Shown piece by piece: positions 1 to 8,193 of a DNA stretch of 64,000 bases. The position numbers and the translations under genes were made by a program. The notes beneath the pieces were generated by a model, which was given only the letters and a program-made list of their open reading frames with translations, was not told where the DNA came from and made no database searches. Each line of letters starts with the position of its first letter. Positions within the stretch are counted from its first letter, which is position 1. The DNA comes from Streptococcus sp. k-402 (GTDB lineage Bacteria; Bacillota; Bacilli; Lactobacillales; Streptococcaceae): positions 43,884 through 107,883 of the forward strand of contig NZ_VMNB01000004.1 in assembly GCF_013277515.1 (NCBI RefSeq), in the 5' to 3' direction.

Positions 1-22
1 AAGAGATTTTCGAAGAGTATTA
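1..22 (+). repeat. BOX element, 3' end (boxC tail), cut by window edge
   Basis: The first 22 bases match the terminal part of the pneumococcal BOX repeat (ending in CGAAGAGTAT). The same end is present, inverted, in the full BOX copy near the right edge of the window at about 63737. Only the tail is visible here; the rest lies outside the window. Confidence 0.75.
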
Positions 23-39
23 CTTTCTGAATTTCTTAG

Positions 40-63
40 CCTTGTCCTATATAGGGGACAAGG
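40..63. other. Near-palindrome upstream of the lipase-like gene
   Basis: CCTTGTCC at 40-47 is complementary to GGACAAGG at 56-63, with an 8-nt centre that is itself palindromic. It lies 50 nt before the lipase-like start codon. There is no following T-run, so an operator is as likely as a terminator; no regulator can be named. Confidence 0.3.
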
Positions 64-114
64 AGATTTCGCTTGAGTCTGCTTATAAATAAACGAAAAG
101 AAAGATAAAGAATA

Positions 115-2862
115 ATGAAAATTGGTCAACGAATTATGCGCTTTGGCATAAAAAAATTAAGTATCGGAGTTGTATCTGTTGCAGTCGGCTTCGCATTTCT
201 AGCTCCAGCTGGAATTTCAGCCAATGAACTAAAACAAGATGTAACATCTGAAGTGGCAACAAGAGTGCTAGATTCTAAGGAGGAATTGAGAGAGCCGGAA
301 AATGTTGCTCCAAAACTAGAAACTCCTCTTAGAGAGGAGTCAAGACTAGCTCCTCAACCGCTTCCGGAAGCAGGTGAAGTTCTTGAAAACAAAAGGGAAG
401 AGTCAAAAGTAGAGACAACAGAGCCAGCTCAAGACTCGCCTATTCATGCTCCTGTAGAAGAAACTAAAGAAGAAGTTGTGACAGAAAAACCAACAAATAC
501 TCGTTCTCTAACCGCAGAAGATTTGGTGAAGATTTCCAAAGGGGAATTGCATTTAGAAAATGATTTGATCGATGAATCTCTCTATGGTGAAAAAGTTCTT
601 GATTTGGAAGGGGATGATGACCAAGATGGCATCAAAAACAAAGATGAACTTTATGTTTACAACAAAGATGGTAAGGATTATCTAGGATATAACAGTCATC
701 CCTTACTAGCAGACAGTGATGGGGATGGTTTGGCAGATGGAGAAGATGACAATAAGAAAGAATGGTATGTCACAGACCGTGATTCTCTTCTCTTTATGGA
801 GCTAGCCTATCGAGACGATGATTATATTGAGAAAATTTTAGATCATAAGAATCCTTTCCCTAGTCTCTATCTTGACCGTCAAGAATACAAACTCATGCAC
901 AATGAATTGGCTCCTTTCTGGAAAATGAAAAAAGCTTACCATACAGATAGTGGCTTGGATGCTTTCTTATTTGAGACCAAGAGCGACCTTCCTTATCTCA
1001 AAGATGGAACGGTGCACATGTTGGCTATTCGTGGAACGCGAGTTAATGACGCCAAGGACTTAAGTGCAGATTTGGTTTTATTAGGTGGAAATAAACCAGC
1101 TCAAGCGGATGATATCCGCAAGGTTGTTGGGGAATTAGCCAAGGATACAAGTATTACCAAGTTGTATATGACAGGTCATTCTCTTGGAGGCTACCTAGCT
1201 CAGATTGCAGCGGTTGAAGCTTACCAAAAATATCCTGATTTTTATAACCATGTATTACGGAAAGTGACGACTTTCAGTGCTCCTAAAGTGATTACTTCCA
1301 GAACTATTTGGAATGCTAAGAATGGTTTCTGGGATGTTGGTTTGGAAAGCCGTAAATTAGCTGTTAGTGGAAAAATTAAGCATTATGTGGTTGATAATGA
1401 TAATGTTGTGACTCCCTTGATTCATAATGATCGTGATATTGTTACATTTACAGGTAATTCACGCTTTAAACATCGTTCTCGTGGCTATTTTGAAAGTCGA
1501 ATGAATGATATTCCTAACTTTAATATTGGTAAACGAGCTACCTTGGATAAACATGGTTATCGTGATCCGAAATTGGATAAAGTGAGATTCTTTAAGAAAC
1601 AGGCTCTGCCTCAATCTGCTAGTCAACCAAGCGCTGAACCAATGGAAAATATTGCCTTAGGAAAACAGGTTACTCAAAGTTCGACAGCTTTCGGAGGAGA
1701 TGCTAGAAGAGCTGTGGATGGTAAAGTTGATGGTAACTATGGTCACAATTCTGTCACTCATACCAACTTCCAATCTAAACCTTGGTGGCAAGTAGATTTG
1801 GCTAAAGAAGAAACCATTCGCCAAATCAATATTTACAACCGCACAGACACTGCCCAGGATAGATTGGCAAACTTTGATGTCATTCTTTTAGACAGTTCTG
1901 GTAAAGAAATTGAGAGAAAACGAATAACATCTCTTAAAGATGTGTCAGCACAAATTGCGATTAACCATAAAAAAGCGCGCTATGTTCGGATTGAGCTAGA
2001 AGGCTATAATGCTCTCAGTCTTGCAGAAGTCCAAGTATATCGTGCTGAGAATATCGCTTGGAAAAAACAAGCTAAGCAAAGTTCTACTGATTTTGGTGGA
2101 GATGCTAGTCGTGCCTTGGATGGTAATACCAATAGTAGTTATAGCCAGCAATCAATTACCCATACAAAATTTGAAAACCAGCCTTGGTGGGAAGTTGATT
2201 TAGGTCGTACAGAACAGGTAGGACTTGTTCGCCTTCATAACCGTGGGGATGGAGAGCTTTCTAAACGTCTGTCAGACTTTGATGTGATTTTATATGATGA
2301 AAAAGGGAAAGAAGTTGCTAGACAGTATGTTTCTAAACTTGACGGAACGAGCTTGGATGTTCAATTAAATGGGAAATTGGGACGCCGTGTTCGTGTGCAA
2401 CTACGTAAGAACAATCAAGCCCTCAGTCTTGCAGAAGTAGAAGTTTTCCGCTTTATCGCTACGAATGGTGAGACGGCGACACAAGTTTCTAAGCCAGTTC
2501 AACCAATTAGTCAGACTCCTGTGAAAGACAAAACATTGACAATTCAACATAGTGGAGCTTACATTGCTCGCTACTCTATAACTTGGGAAGAAGTTACAGT
2601 AGATAAAGATGGGAACCAAGTTGTTCGTAGTCGTTCTTGGGAAGGAAACGGTCGCAACCAGACTGCAGGTTTTGTCCTCAACCTCCCAATCAAAGAAAAT
2701 ATGAGAAATTTGCGAATTAAGATTGAGAAAAAGACAGGTCTACTATGGAATAGATGGCAAACAATCTATGAAAACAGACCTCTCCTTGCCCAACCACATC
2801 GAAAAATCACTCATTGGGGAACGACATTAAATTCTAAGATTTCTGATGACGATGTCTTGTAA
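115..2862 (+). CDS. Secreted lipase-like (class 3 / Mbeg1-like) protein with two F5/8 type C lectin-like domains
   Basis: Predicted exported protein of 915 aa. Residues 1-37 form a signal peptide of the YSIRK-like kind (FGIKKLSIGVVSVAVG) ending near ISANE. A Glu/Pro-rich linker follows (about 40-130). Acidic Asp/Gly calcium-binding-like repeats lie at about 163-208 (DDDQDG, DSDGDG). An alpha/beta-hydrolase domain at about 215-480 has the nucleophile elbow GHSLGG with S356. Two tandem fucolectin-like F5/8 type C domains start near 510 and 645, each with NIA..KQ..QSS and PWW.VDL. A short beta-rich tail ends without an LPXTG anchor, so the protein is probably released or held by its lectin domains. 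Substrate is unknown; lipase activity and glycan binding are inferred from the families. The start follows a weak AGAAAG. Confidence 0.85.
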   Translation: MKIGQRIMRFGIKKLSIGVVSVAVGFAFLAPAGISANELKQDVTSEVATRVLDSKEELREPENVAPKLETPLREESRLAPQPLPEAGEVLENKREESKVETTEPAQDSPIHAPVEETKEEVVTEKPTNTRSLTAEDLVKISKGELHLENDLIDESLYGEKVLDLEGDDDQDGIKNKDELYVYNKDGKDYLGYNSHPLLADSDGDGLADGEDDNKKEWYVTDRDSLLFMELAYRDDDYIEKILDHKNPFPSLYLDRQEYKLMHNELAPFWKMKKAYHTDSGLDAFLFETKSDLPYLKDGTVHMLAIRGTRVNDAKDLSADLVLLGGNKPAQADDIRKVVGELAKDTSITKLYMTGHSLGGYLAQIAAVEAYQKYPDFYNHVLRKVTTFSAPKVITSRTIWNAKNGFWDVGLESRKLAVSGKIKHYVVDNDNVVTPLIHNDRDIVTFTGNSRFKHRSRGYFESRMNDIPNFNIGKRATLDKHGYRDPKLDKVRFFKKQALPQSASQPSAEPMENIALGKQVTQSSTAFGGDARRAVDGKVDGNYGHNSVTHTNFQSKPWWQVDLAKEETIRQINIYNRTDTAQDRLANFDVILLDSSGKEIERKRITSLKDVSAQIAINHKKARYVRIELEGYNALSLAEVQVYRAENIAWKKQAKQSSTDFGGDASRALDGNTNSSYSQQSITHTKFENQPWWEVDLGRTEQVGLVRLHNRGDGELSKRLSDFDVILYDEKGKEVARQYVSKLDGTSLDVQLNGKLGRRVRVQLRKNNQALSLAEVEVFRFIATNGETATQVSKPVQPISQTPVKDKTLTIQHSGAYIARYSITWEEVTVDKDGNQVVRSRSWEGNGRNQTAGFVLNLPIKENMRNLRIKIEKKTGLLWNRWQTIYENRPLLAQPHRKITHWGTTLNSKISDDDVL

Positions 2863-2908
2863 TCTGATGGTACAATGACAGTTAGTTTGTCTAGTTTATA
2901 AGAAAGTA

Positions 2909-2940
2909 CTACCTGAGCTTGAATAGAACTCAGGTAGCTC
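2909..2940 (+). terminator. Hairpin after the lipase-like gene
   Basis: CTACCTGAG at 2909-2917 pairs with CTCAGGTAG at 2929-2937 around an 11-nt loop. The following T content is poor (CTCTCTGTG), so termination strength is uncertain. Confidence 0.45.
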
Positions 2941-2963
2941 TCTGTGAAAGAACAAAATTAAAC

Positions 2964-3020
2964 AGAAAGGTATAGTGAGGTGTTCTAATTTGAACACGAG
3001 TAGAAATTCGTACCTATAAG
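2964..3020 (+). promoter_or_regulatory. Structured SD-to-ATG element, short copy (E1)
   Basis: Starts with SD-like AGAAAGG (2964-2970). A hairpin pairs GTGTTC (2980-2985) with GAACAC (2992-2997). GGTA (2969-2972) can pair with TACC (3011-3014), and the tail CTATAAG abuts an ATG at 3021. It shares the 5' part and tail of the longer copies before deoD, parC and carB but lacks their long central rod. The ATG it delivers opens a truncated punA fragment. Grouping is from visual comparison. Confidence 0.55.
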
Positions 3021-3239
3021 ATGCTTGGAACAGATGTGGTCGGAATGTCAACTGCTCCTGAAGTTATTGTTGTAGCCTACTCAGGTTTGAAAGTTCTAGG
3101 AATTTTATGTATTACTAATTATACTACTTGTTTCAAAGAAGAGATTAACCACGAAGAGGTTATAGAAGTGACTGAGTGTGTTAAAGGTGATTTTAAAGGC
3201 TTACTTAAAGCTGTTTTTGCTGAATTATTACTATGTTAA
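3021..3239 (+). pseudogene. punA: C-terminal remnant of purine nucleoside phosphorylase (PunA)
   Basis: The 72 residues (LGTDVVGMSTAPEVIVV, then HEEVIEV and GDFKGLLK) resemble the last quarter of the inosine/guanosine-type purine nucleoside phosphorylase, normally about 270 aa. The N-terminal phosphate- and base-binding parts are missing, so it cannot be active. The truncation begins exactly where structured element E1 ends, with an ATG at the junction. The 3' end overlaps the ClC-family start by 7 nt. Nearby deoD may cover part of the lost salvage function. I read it as a decayed gene left after the upstream part was lost or replaced. Confidence 0.75.
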
Positions 3240-4516
3240 AAGAATTGAGGAGTATTTTTCAGAAAATCCCTTATAATCTTAAATTATTCCTAGCAGTCAT
3301 TTTGCAAGGAATAGTTTCAGGTTTATCTGGTATTTTTCTACATTATCTTTTAAAGATGATAGAGGGGATAGCTTTTGGTCAATCAGAGCATCAAACTGTA
3401 TTCTTGACAGATGGAGTTTCCTCGTCGCGGATAGGATTAAGTTTAATAATCGTGGGTGTCAGCTCATCCTTGGTCTGGTATTACTTGCAAAAAAAATCAC
3501 AGATTTTTTCCATTAAAGCACAGATGAAGGATGAGACTTCACAATACAAACTTCATTTTTTAAAACAGCTATTTCATTCAATTTGGCAGATTATTGCAGT
3601 TGGAGGGGGAGCACCTATTGGTAAAGAAGCTGCGCCACGAGAGATTGGAACTCTATTTGCAGGACCAATTGGAAAAATATGTTCTCTCTCTAAGAAGGAT
3701 CAAATCTTTCTCCTTGCTTGTGGTGCTGGTGCTGGTTTAGCAGCTGTCTATCAGGTTCCATTAACAAGTGTCTTCTTTGTTTTTGAAACTCTAGGAATTG
3801 CTCTATCTATTAAACGAGTTGTCTTAGTCGGTTTTACTACCTATGTGTCAACCTATACAGCAGGCTTGGTTATTTCAGATCAGGCTCTCTACCAGATTCC
3901 AGCCATCGCATGGTCATTAAAGGAAATGTGGATTATTCCCTTATTACTTCTTTTCTTAACCCCACTAGCTTGGCTTTTTGGTCGCTTGAGTAAAGCAGTG
4001 TCTTCAAACAGGATAAAAGATAAACGAATACTTCTCACATTGCCCACAGCTTTTCTTTTTCTTGCTGGGTTGGCAAGTTATTTTCCACATCTACTTGGAA
4101 ATGGATGTATGATGGCTCAGGAAGTATTGAATGGTAGCAATGGCAAAACAGTATTCCTCTTGTTTATCCTAAAAGCACTGGTCGTTCTTATTACTCTGTG
4201 GGCAGGGGCCTATGGTGGTACACTTACGCCATCTTTTGCCTTGGGGATGGCTGGAGCTGCTCTCTTTGGAATGATTCTAGGTGGGGATAGCCAGCCAAGC
4301 ATTTTGCTTTTGGGATCGGTTTGCTTTTTGTCTGTGACCTTGAGGGCTCCCTGGTCTGCAACTGGATTAGTAATAGGTTTCACTGGGCTAGGTTTGGATT
4401 CTCTTCCGTATCTCTTAGTAACAGCTGTTTTAGCCTATGAATTTGCAAAAATGTTAGACCACTTTCCTTGGGCTAGCATACTGTGTCAGAAGTCAAAGAA
4501 TAAAGTAATAAGATAG
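3233..4516 (+). CDS. ClC-family chloride channel / H+ antiporter
   Basis: Integral membrane protein of 427 aa, the usual size for a bacterial ClC without CBS domains. About ten hydrophobic segments are visible. The selectivity-filter region reads GGGAPIGKEAAPREIG, the ClC G(K/R)E-type signature, followed by GAGAGLAAVYQVPL; a second conserved part is WAGAYGGTLTPSFALG. Related proteins move chloride or fluoride; the ion here cannot be told from sequence alone. The start overlaps the punA remnant and has no good SD, suggesting translational coupling. Punishing base composition or frame breaks are absent, so it appears intact. Confidence 0.85.
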   Translation: MLKELRSIFQKIPYNLKLFLAVILQGIVSGLSGIFLHYLLKMIEGIAFGQSEHQTVFLTDGVSSSRIGLSLIIVGVSSSLVWYYLQKKSQIFSIKAQMKDETSQYKLHFLKQLFHSIWQIIAVGGGAPIGKEAAPREIGTLFAGPIGKICSLSKKDQIFLLACGAGAGLAAVYQVPLTSVFFVFETLGIALSIKRVVLVGFTTYVSTYTAGLVISDQALYQIPAIAWSLKEMWIIPLLLLFLTPLAWLFGRLSKAVSSNRIKDKRILLTLPTAFLFLAGLASYFPHLLGNGCMMAQEVLNGSNGKTVFLLFILKALVVLITLWAGAYGGTLTPSFALGMAGAALFGMILGGDSQPSILLLGSVCFLSVTLRAPWSATGLVIGFTGLGLDSLPYLLVTAVLAYEFAKMLDHFPWASILCQKSKNKVIR

Positions 4517-4613
4517 AGAACGACCGTTTCTTCTAATCAAAGATTTATCTTAAAAGATTAAAAACTATCGTCAATTTATCAATAACTGTTTGAAATAAAA
4601 AAGAAGTAGGCTT

Positions 4614-4642
4614 ATCGGAGTCATGATTGAATCCGATTTTTC
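4614..4642 (+). terminator. Terminator-like hairpin after the ClC gene
   Basis: ATCGGA at 4614-4619 pairs with TCCGAT at 4632-4637 and is followed by TTTTTCC. The stem is short and the strength uncertain. Confidence 0.5.
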
Positions 4643-4668
4643 CTAGCTATAAAAATAAAATAAAAAAA

Positions 4669-4803
4669 AGAAAGGTAGAGCGTGTGTTTTGATTTGAACA
4701 CGAGCGGAAAACTTGGAAAATGGATACTCTGACTGAGAAATCCTGATTTCTCAGTCAGATTCCTAATTTTCAGTCGTTTTCTTGTCGCTCTCTAATCTTC
4801 ATA
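4669..4803 (+). promoter_or_regulatory. Structured SD-to-ATG element, long copy (E2)
   Basis: SD-like AGAAAGG lies at 4669-4675. Hairpin 1 pairs GTGTT (4684-4688) with AACAC (4697-4701). The main rod pairs GAGCG (4702-4706) with CGCTC (4786-4790) and GAAAAC (4707-4712) with GTTTTC (4776-4781), leaving a TTGT bulge on the 3' side. GAAAAT (4716-4721) pairs with ATTTTC (4766-4771), capped by a perfect 14-bp stem (4729-4742 with 4745-4758). The tail TCTAATCTTCAT leads straight into element E3. There is no T-run after the rod, so it is not a terminator. Confidence 0.6.
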
Positions 4804-4809
4804 AAATAA

Positions 4810-4948
4810 AGAAAGGATGGGTTAACTGTATTCGCTGAACTGAATACGGGCGGAGAACTGTGTAAAAAAGATAAACTGTCTAGCATCTGCGATGCGTCGT
4901 CAGTTTCCTATTTTTACTTTGTTCTCTGTCGCCCTTTATATCTTAACT
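4810..4948 (+). promoter_or_regulatory. Structured SD-to-ATG element before deoD (E3)
   Basis: SD-like AGAAAGGA is at 4810-4817. Hairpin 1 pairs GTATTC (4828-4833) with GAATAC (4842-4847) around the loop GCTGAACT. The rod pairs GGGCG (4848-4852) with CGCCC (4930-4934) and GAGAAC with GTTCTC (4921-4926), leaving a TGT bulge. GTAAAAA pairs with TTTTTAC; an internal loop has AGAT opposite CCTA; AAACTG (4873-4878) pairs with CAGTTT (4901-4906). The tip pairs GCATC with GATGC. GTTAA (4821-4825) can close on TTAAC (4943-4947), leaving only a few nt between SD and ATG. The tail abuts the deoD ATG at 4949. Confidence 0.65.
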
Positions 4949-5659
4949 ATGTCTATCCATATTGCTGCTCAGCAGGGTGAAATTGCTGATAAAATTCTTC
5001 TTCCAGGGGATCCTCTTCGTGCTAAATTTATTTCGGAGAATTTCCTTGAAGATGCTGTTTGTTTTAACGAAGTGCGTAACATGTTTGGTTACACTGGTAC
5101 TTACAAGGGTCACCGTGTATCTGTTATGGGAACTGGGATGGGAATGCCATCTATTTCGATTTATGCGCGTGAGTTGATTGTTGACTACGGTGTGAAGAAA
5201 TTGATTCGTGTGGGAACTGCAGGTTCTTTGAATGAAGATGTCCACGTTCGTGAATTAGTTTTGGCGCAGGCAGCCGCAACCAACTCAAACATCGTCCGTA
5301 ATGACTGGCCACAGTACGATTTTCCACAAATTGCTAGCTTTGATTTGCTGGACAAGGCCTACCATATCGCCAAAGAACTTGGTATGACAACCCACGTTGG
5401 GAACGTTTTGTCATCTGATGTCTTTTACTCAAATTACTTTGAAAAGAACATCGAGCTTGGTAAGTGGGGAGTCAAGGCTGTGGAAATGGAAGCAGCAGCC
5501 CTTTACTATTTGGCGGCCCAGCACCATGTTGATGCGCTAGCTATCATGACCATCTCTGATAGCTTGGTCAATCCAGACGAAGACACAACTGCAGAAGAAC
5601 GTCAAAATACCTTCACCGATATGATGAAGGTTGGTTTGGAAACCTTGATTGCAGAATAA
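4949..5659 (+). CDS. deoD: Purine nucleoside phosphorylase, DeoD type
   Basis: 236-aa cytosolic enzyme that phosphorolyses purine (deoxy)nucleosides to base plus pentose-1-phosphate. Visible hallmarks: [10 protein letters not shown] near 17-26, GTGMGMPS (phosphate loop), [14 protein letters not shown] segment near 87-95, VEMEA (E179, E181) for ribose contact and the catalytic Asp D204 in TISDSLV. The ATG at 4949 gives the family length and starts MSIHI; the upstream in-frame ATG at 4892 lies inside structured element E3 and would add 19 unlikely residues. No SD lies within 15 nt; the only candidate is at the 5' end of E3. Works with the salvage genes at 8.9-11.2 kb. Confidence 0.95.
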   Translation: MSIHIAAQQGEIADKILLPGDPLRAKFISENFLEDAVCFNEVRNMFGYTGTYKGHRVSVMGTGMGMPSISIYARELIVDYGVKKLIRVGTAGSLNEDVHVRELVLAQAAATNSNIVRNDWPQYDFPQIASFDLLDKAYHIAKELGMTTHVGNVLSSDVFYSNYFEKNIELGKWGVKAVEMEAAALYYLAAQHHVDALAIMTISDSLVNPDEDTTAEERQNTFTDMMKVGLETLIAE

Positions 5660-5666
5660 TTATAGC

Positions 5667-5712
5667 CAAAAAGGAAGCCCTTCTTTATGAATTGGAGGAC
5701 TTCCTTTTCTTA
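5667..5712. terminator. Bidirectional terminator between deoD and the flaR-like gene
   Basis: AAAAGGAAG and CTTCCTTTT arms flank a long loop, with A- and T-runs on either side. It can serve both convergent genes and overlaps the end of the flaR-like reading frame. Confidence 0.7.
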
Positions 5713-6209
5713 TCCAGAAATTGATCTAGCTCTCTTTGGTTTCGAAGAATAGTGACTTTATGTGAGTATTCTTGGCAAAGTTTTTGGTAATTCTCTTTCT
5801 GAGCTTTAGTCCTCCCATCCCAGAGAATCCATCGAATAAACTCCCGATTAAATTGTTCTTGACAACCTTCTGCCATACTTTCTCTGACCTTGCCTCGGTA
5901 TTTGAGATAACGTTTAAAAGCTCGAAAGAGACAGGTAAATGGTGAAAAATTGAGAAAGATGATTTGGTCAGCTTCCTGCATTCTTTCCTCATAGAAACAC
6001 CAAGAATAATTTCCATCGATGACCCAAGCTTCATGCTTGGTGAGAAAACGTTTCATCTCGGTTAACATCCATTCACGGTCACTGTCTTGCCAACCAGGTT
6101 GAAATTGGAGTGTATCCATGTGAAGTTTTGGGATGGAGTAGTAGAGAGATAACTTTTCAGCTAGAGTTGACTTACCAGCACCAGAATATCCGATAATTGC
6201 GATTTTCAT
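5685..6209 (-). CDS. P-loop kinase-like ATPase (FlaR/AAA family, 'topology modulation' type)
   Basis: 174-aa soluble protein with an N-terminal Walker A motif GYSGAGKST (7-15), a DGNY segment typical of this small adenylate-kinase-like family, and an RxxxR-rich lid region. Family members are often annotated as DNA topology modulation protein FlaR, but the structure resembles nucleotide or shikimate kinases and the true substrate is unknown. It starts after AGGAAAAGG and lies 52 nt downstream of rpsT with a terminator between, so it may be expressed by read-through. Convergent with deoD. Confidence 0.75.
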   Translation of the reverse strand: MKIAIIGYSGAGKSTLAEKLSLYYSIPKLHMDTLQFQPGWQDSDREWMLTEMKRFLTKHEAWVIDGNYSWCFYEERMQEADQIIFLNFSPFTCLFRAFKRYLKYRGKVRESMAEGCQEQFNREFIRWILWDGRTKAQKENYQKLCQEYSHKVTILRNQRELDQFLDKKRKSSNS

Positions 6210-6232
6210 TTTCTACCTTTTCCTATTTGAGG

Positions 6233-6260
6233 ACAAAAAAACAGCCTCTATGGACTGTTT
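6233..6260 (-). terminator. Terminator of rpsT
   Basis: On the minus strand AAACAG (6255-6260) and CTGTTT (6239-6244) flank a CC/GG-containing stem followed by a run of at least six T (6233-6240). Confidence 0.75.
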
Positions 6261-6261
6261 C

Positions 6262-6498
6262 TTATTTAGCAAGTTTAGCTGAAAGACGAGCTTTATCGCG
6301 GCTTGCTTTGTTTTTGTGAATCAAACCTTTAGTTTCTGCTTTATCGATAGCTGAGCTAGCAGCACGGAAAAGTTCTTCAGATGGGTTTGCTTCGAAAGCT
6401 TTGATAGCAGTACGCATAGCTGATTTTTGAGCTGAGTTCTTTTCGTTTTGTTTAACGTTCAATTCAGCGCGTTTGATAGCTGATTTAATGTTTGCCAA
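6262..6498 (-). CDS. rpsT: Small ribosomal subunit protein bS20
   Basis: 78-aa basic protein of the 30S subunit. The sequence [13 protein letters not shown]...LSAKLAK is full length for streptococcal S20. The correct start is the TTG at 6498: GGAGG lies 7 nt upstream of it, and the in-frame ATG five codons earlier overlaps that SD (atGGAGG), so it cannot be used with it. The rare TTG start is typical of this gene and may hold translation low or support S20 autogenous control (family knowledge from other bacteria). A good minus-strand promoter lies 32 nt upstream. Confidence 0.93.
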
Positions 6499-6529
6499 TG
6501 TTCTTACCTCCATATTTACTAACTATACC

Positions 6530-6558
6530 ATTATATCTGAAAACTTACGTTTTGACAA
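6530..6558 (-). promoter_or_regulatory. rpsT promoter
   Basis: On the minus strand TTGTCA (6553-6558) and TATAAT (6530-6535) are separated by 17 nt. Confidence 0.75.
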
Positions 6559-6565
6559 GGGAAAA

Positions 6566-7486
6566 TTATTTTTTTAAGTAAATTTCATCGATTTCATGGT
6601 TCTTTGTTTTATGAAGAATCACTTCTGCACGATTTCTGGTCGGTTCAATATAATTTTGTAGATTTGTGAGATTGATACTGGTCCAGACCTGATGGGCAAA
6701 GGACTCCACTTCCCCAATCGGCATTTGTGTAAAACGATAATAGTAGCTATTAGGGTCATTTTGGGCTAGGCTCAGCATTTTCAAGAAACGGTCCAGATAC
6801 CAACTCTCGATGTCATCGACTGCAGCATCAACATAGATGGAAAAGTCAAAGAAGTCAGTAATGTAGAGACGCTCATTTTGTGGATTTTGAAAGACATTGA
6901 TTCCTTCAACAATCACAAAATCAGCAGCTTTGACGCTTTGCATTTCCTCAGGAACGATGTCGTAGACTTCATGTGAGTAGACAGGAATATTCACATCTTG
7001 TCCATTTTTGATGCGGTCCAAGAAGTTGAGAAGAGCTTCCATATCATAGCTTTCAGGAAATCCTTTACGATTTAAAATCCCCTGCTCAGTCAAAGTCTGG
7101 TTGGGATAGAGAAAGCCATCAGTTGTAACCAACTCAACACTAGCATCAGTTACAGTTCTAGAAAGCAGGATTTGAAGTAGGCGACTGGTTGTGGATTTTC
7201 CAACGGCAACACTCCCAGAAACCCCAATAATAAAAGGCTGAGATTTACTTTCACGTTGGAGGAAAATTCCTTTTGAAAAGGCTAAATCTTCCTTAGTTCG
7301 CTTGTAAATCTGAATCAGATGAGCCAAGGGGAGATAGATATCTGTAACGTCTTGAAGACTGATTTGGTCATTAAAACTTTTGATGGATTCTAATTCCTCT
7401 TCTGTCAAAGGAGGTGTGGTCTTTCGATGTAAAGATTGCCAAGTCTGGCGGCTGATTTTTTCAAAATGTAAAAATTCGTTGGTCAT
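6566..7486 (-). CDS. coaA: Type I pantothenate kinase
   Basis: 306-aa cytosolic enzyme that phosphorylates pantothenate, the first step of CoA synthesis. The P-loop [12 protein letters not shown] is at 88-99, followed by TTDGFLYPN and the YSHEVYDI segment of the PanK-I family. Start chosen at the ATG at 7486 ([10 protein letters not shown]), preceded by AGGGGA; a longer frame upstream would add 38 hydrophobic residues not found in this family. The 3' end lies 67 nt from rpsT's promoter, with rpsT co-directional. Confidence 0.93.
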   Translation of the reverse strand: MTNEFLHFEKISRQTWQSLHRKTTPPLTEEELESIKSFNDQISLQDVTDIYLPLAHLIQIYKRTKEDLAFSKGIFLQRESKSQPFIIGVSGSVAVGKSTTSRLLQILLSRTVTDASVELVTTDGFLYPNQTLTEQGILNRKGFPESYDMEALLNFLDRIKNGQDVNIPVYSHEVYDIVPEEMQSVKAADFVIVEGINVFQNPQNERLYITDFFDFSIYVDAAVDDIESWYLDRFLKMLSLAQNDPNSYYYRFTQMPIGEVESFAHQVWTSINLTNLQNYIEPTRNRAEVILHKTKNHEIDEIYLKK

Positions 7487-7686
7487 TTGTTTTCCCCTAG
7501 ATATTTTGTCTATCATACCATAAAAAGTTAAAAAAATAAAGCGGTTTCTTGAATGTGGTAAGTCAATAGTATATAATATAAGTAGATAGAGGATGAACAA
7601 TTTATTGATGAAGTAGGAGATAGTTTCTACTGATTTATAAGCTTATAAAGGGGGCTTTTGGGTTTATAACTTATAGGAGGTGTACT

Positions 7687-8093
7687 ATGAAAATCTTGAA
7701 ACGTTACCTATTGGAACTCTGTTTTATTTTAAGTTTTGCCTTACCTTTTATAAAAGGAGCTAATGCGGATAATGGTAGACGCTTTGTGGAAATCTATTAC
7801 GGTTTTACTTTTTTGATGGAGCATGCTATTGTAACAGTTGTCTTTATCTGTTCACTCTTGATTGCTTTCTTCCTAAAAAACGATGGGCGAAATGGCTTGC
7901 TGCTGGAAGTTATCTATTCTTGATTTTATGGATTGCGACAGAGGGTTATTTCTTCCGCATGTCACTAGAAGATTTGATACGACTTTGGACAAGTTTGGAA
8001 ATCCTGACACAAACTTATCAGTTGGGCTTTTATCTAAATATTTTGTTGGGAATTTTGTTGATAATTAAGTATCTGAAGGTTAAGCAATCGTAA
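7687..8093 (+). pseudogene. Small four-TM membrane protein with a -1 frameshift at A AAA AAC
   Basis: A strong SD (AGGAGG) precedes the ATG at 7687. Frame 1 gives two hydrophobic segments and stops at 7923. From the A-run at 7875-7880 the -1 frame continues with two more hydrophobic segments (YLFLILWIATEGYFF; NILLGILLIIKYL) to a TAA at 8091-8093, giving a coherent protein of about 135 aa. The junction reads CTA AAA AAC in frame, a canonical -1 slippery heptamer in the right phase, but loss of one A from a 7-A run (mutation or sequencing error) would look identical. Function not recognised. It may be a pseudogene, a programmed frameshift or an error. Confidence 0.6.
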
Positions 8094-8193
8094 TAAAAAT
8101 GCGCCTGATGATAGACAATAAATTTGTTGTTTTATCATGGCAATGATAGCTGTAGTCCTAGATGAAATACAAGTTGCTTATAAAACTTGAAAG

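Noticed and set aside
3..92. Open frame from the window start to a TAA at 90-92, resembling a protein C-terminus
   Set aside because: Its first third is the tail of a BOX repeat and the frame has no family resemblance; not enough to call a gene.
4892..4948. Upstream in-frame ATG for deoD (19 extra residues)
   Set aside because: Lies inside the paired arms of structured element E3; the shorter protein has the family length and N-terminus.
4669..4948. Reading the deoD leader elements as terminators or a purine riboswitch
   Set aside because: No T-run follows the rods, the purine-riboswitch core loops are absent, and the same fold precedes parC and carB.
5726..6034. Alternative minus-strand frame inside the flaR-like gene
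   Set aside because: Overlaps a gene with Walker A motif and SD; no independent support.
6499..6513. ATG start for rpsT, five codons upstream
   Set aside because: The ATG overlaps the GGAGG that serves the TTG start; S20 begins (M)[13 protein letters not shown].
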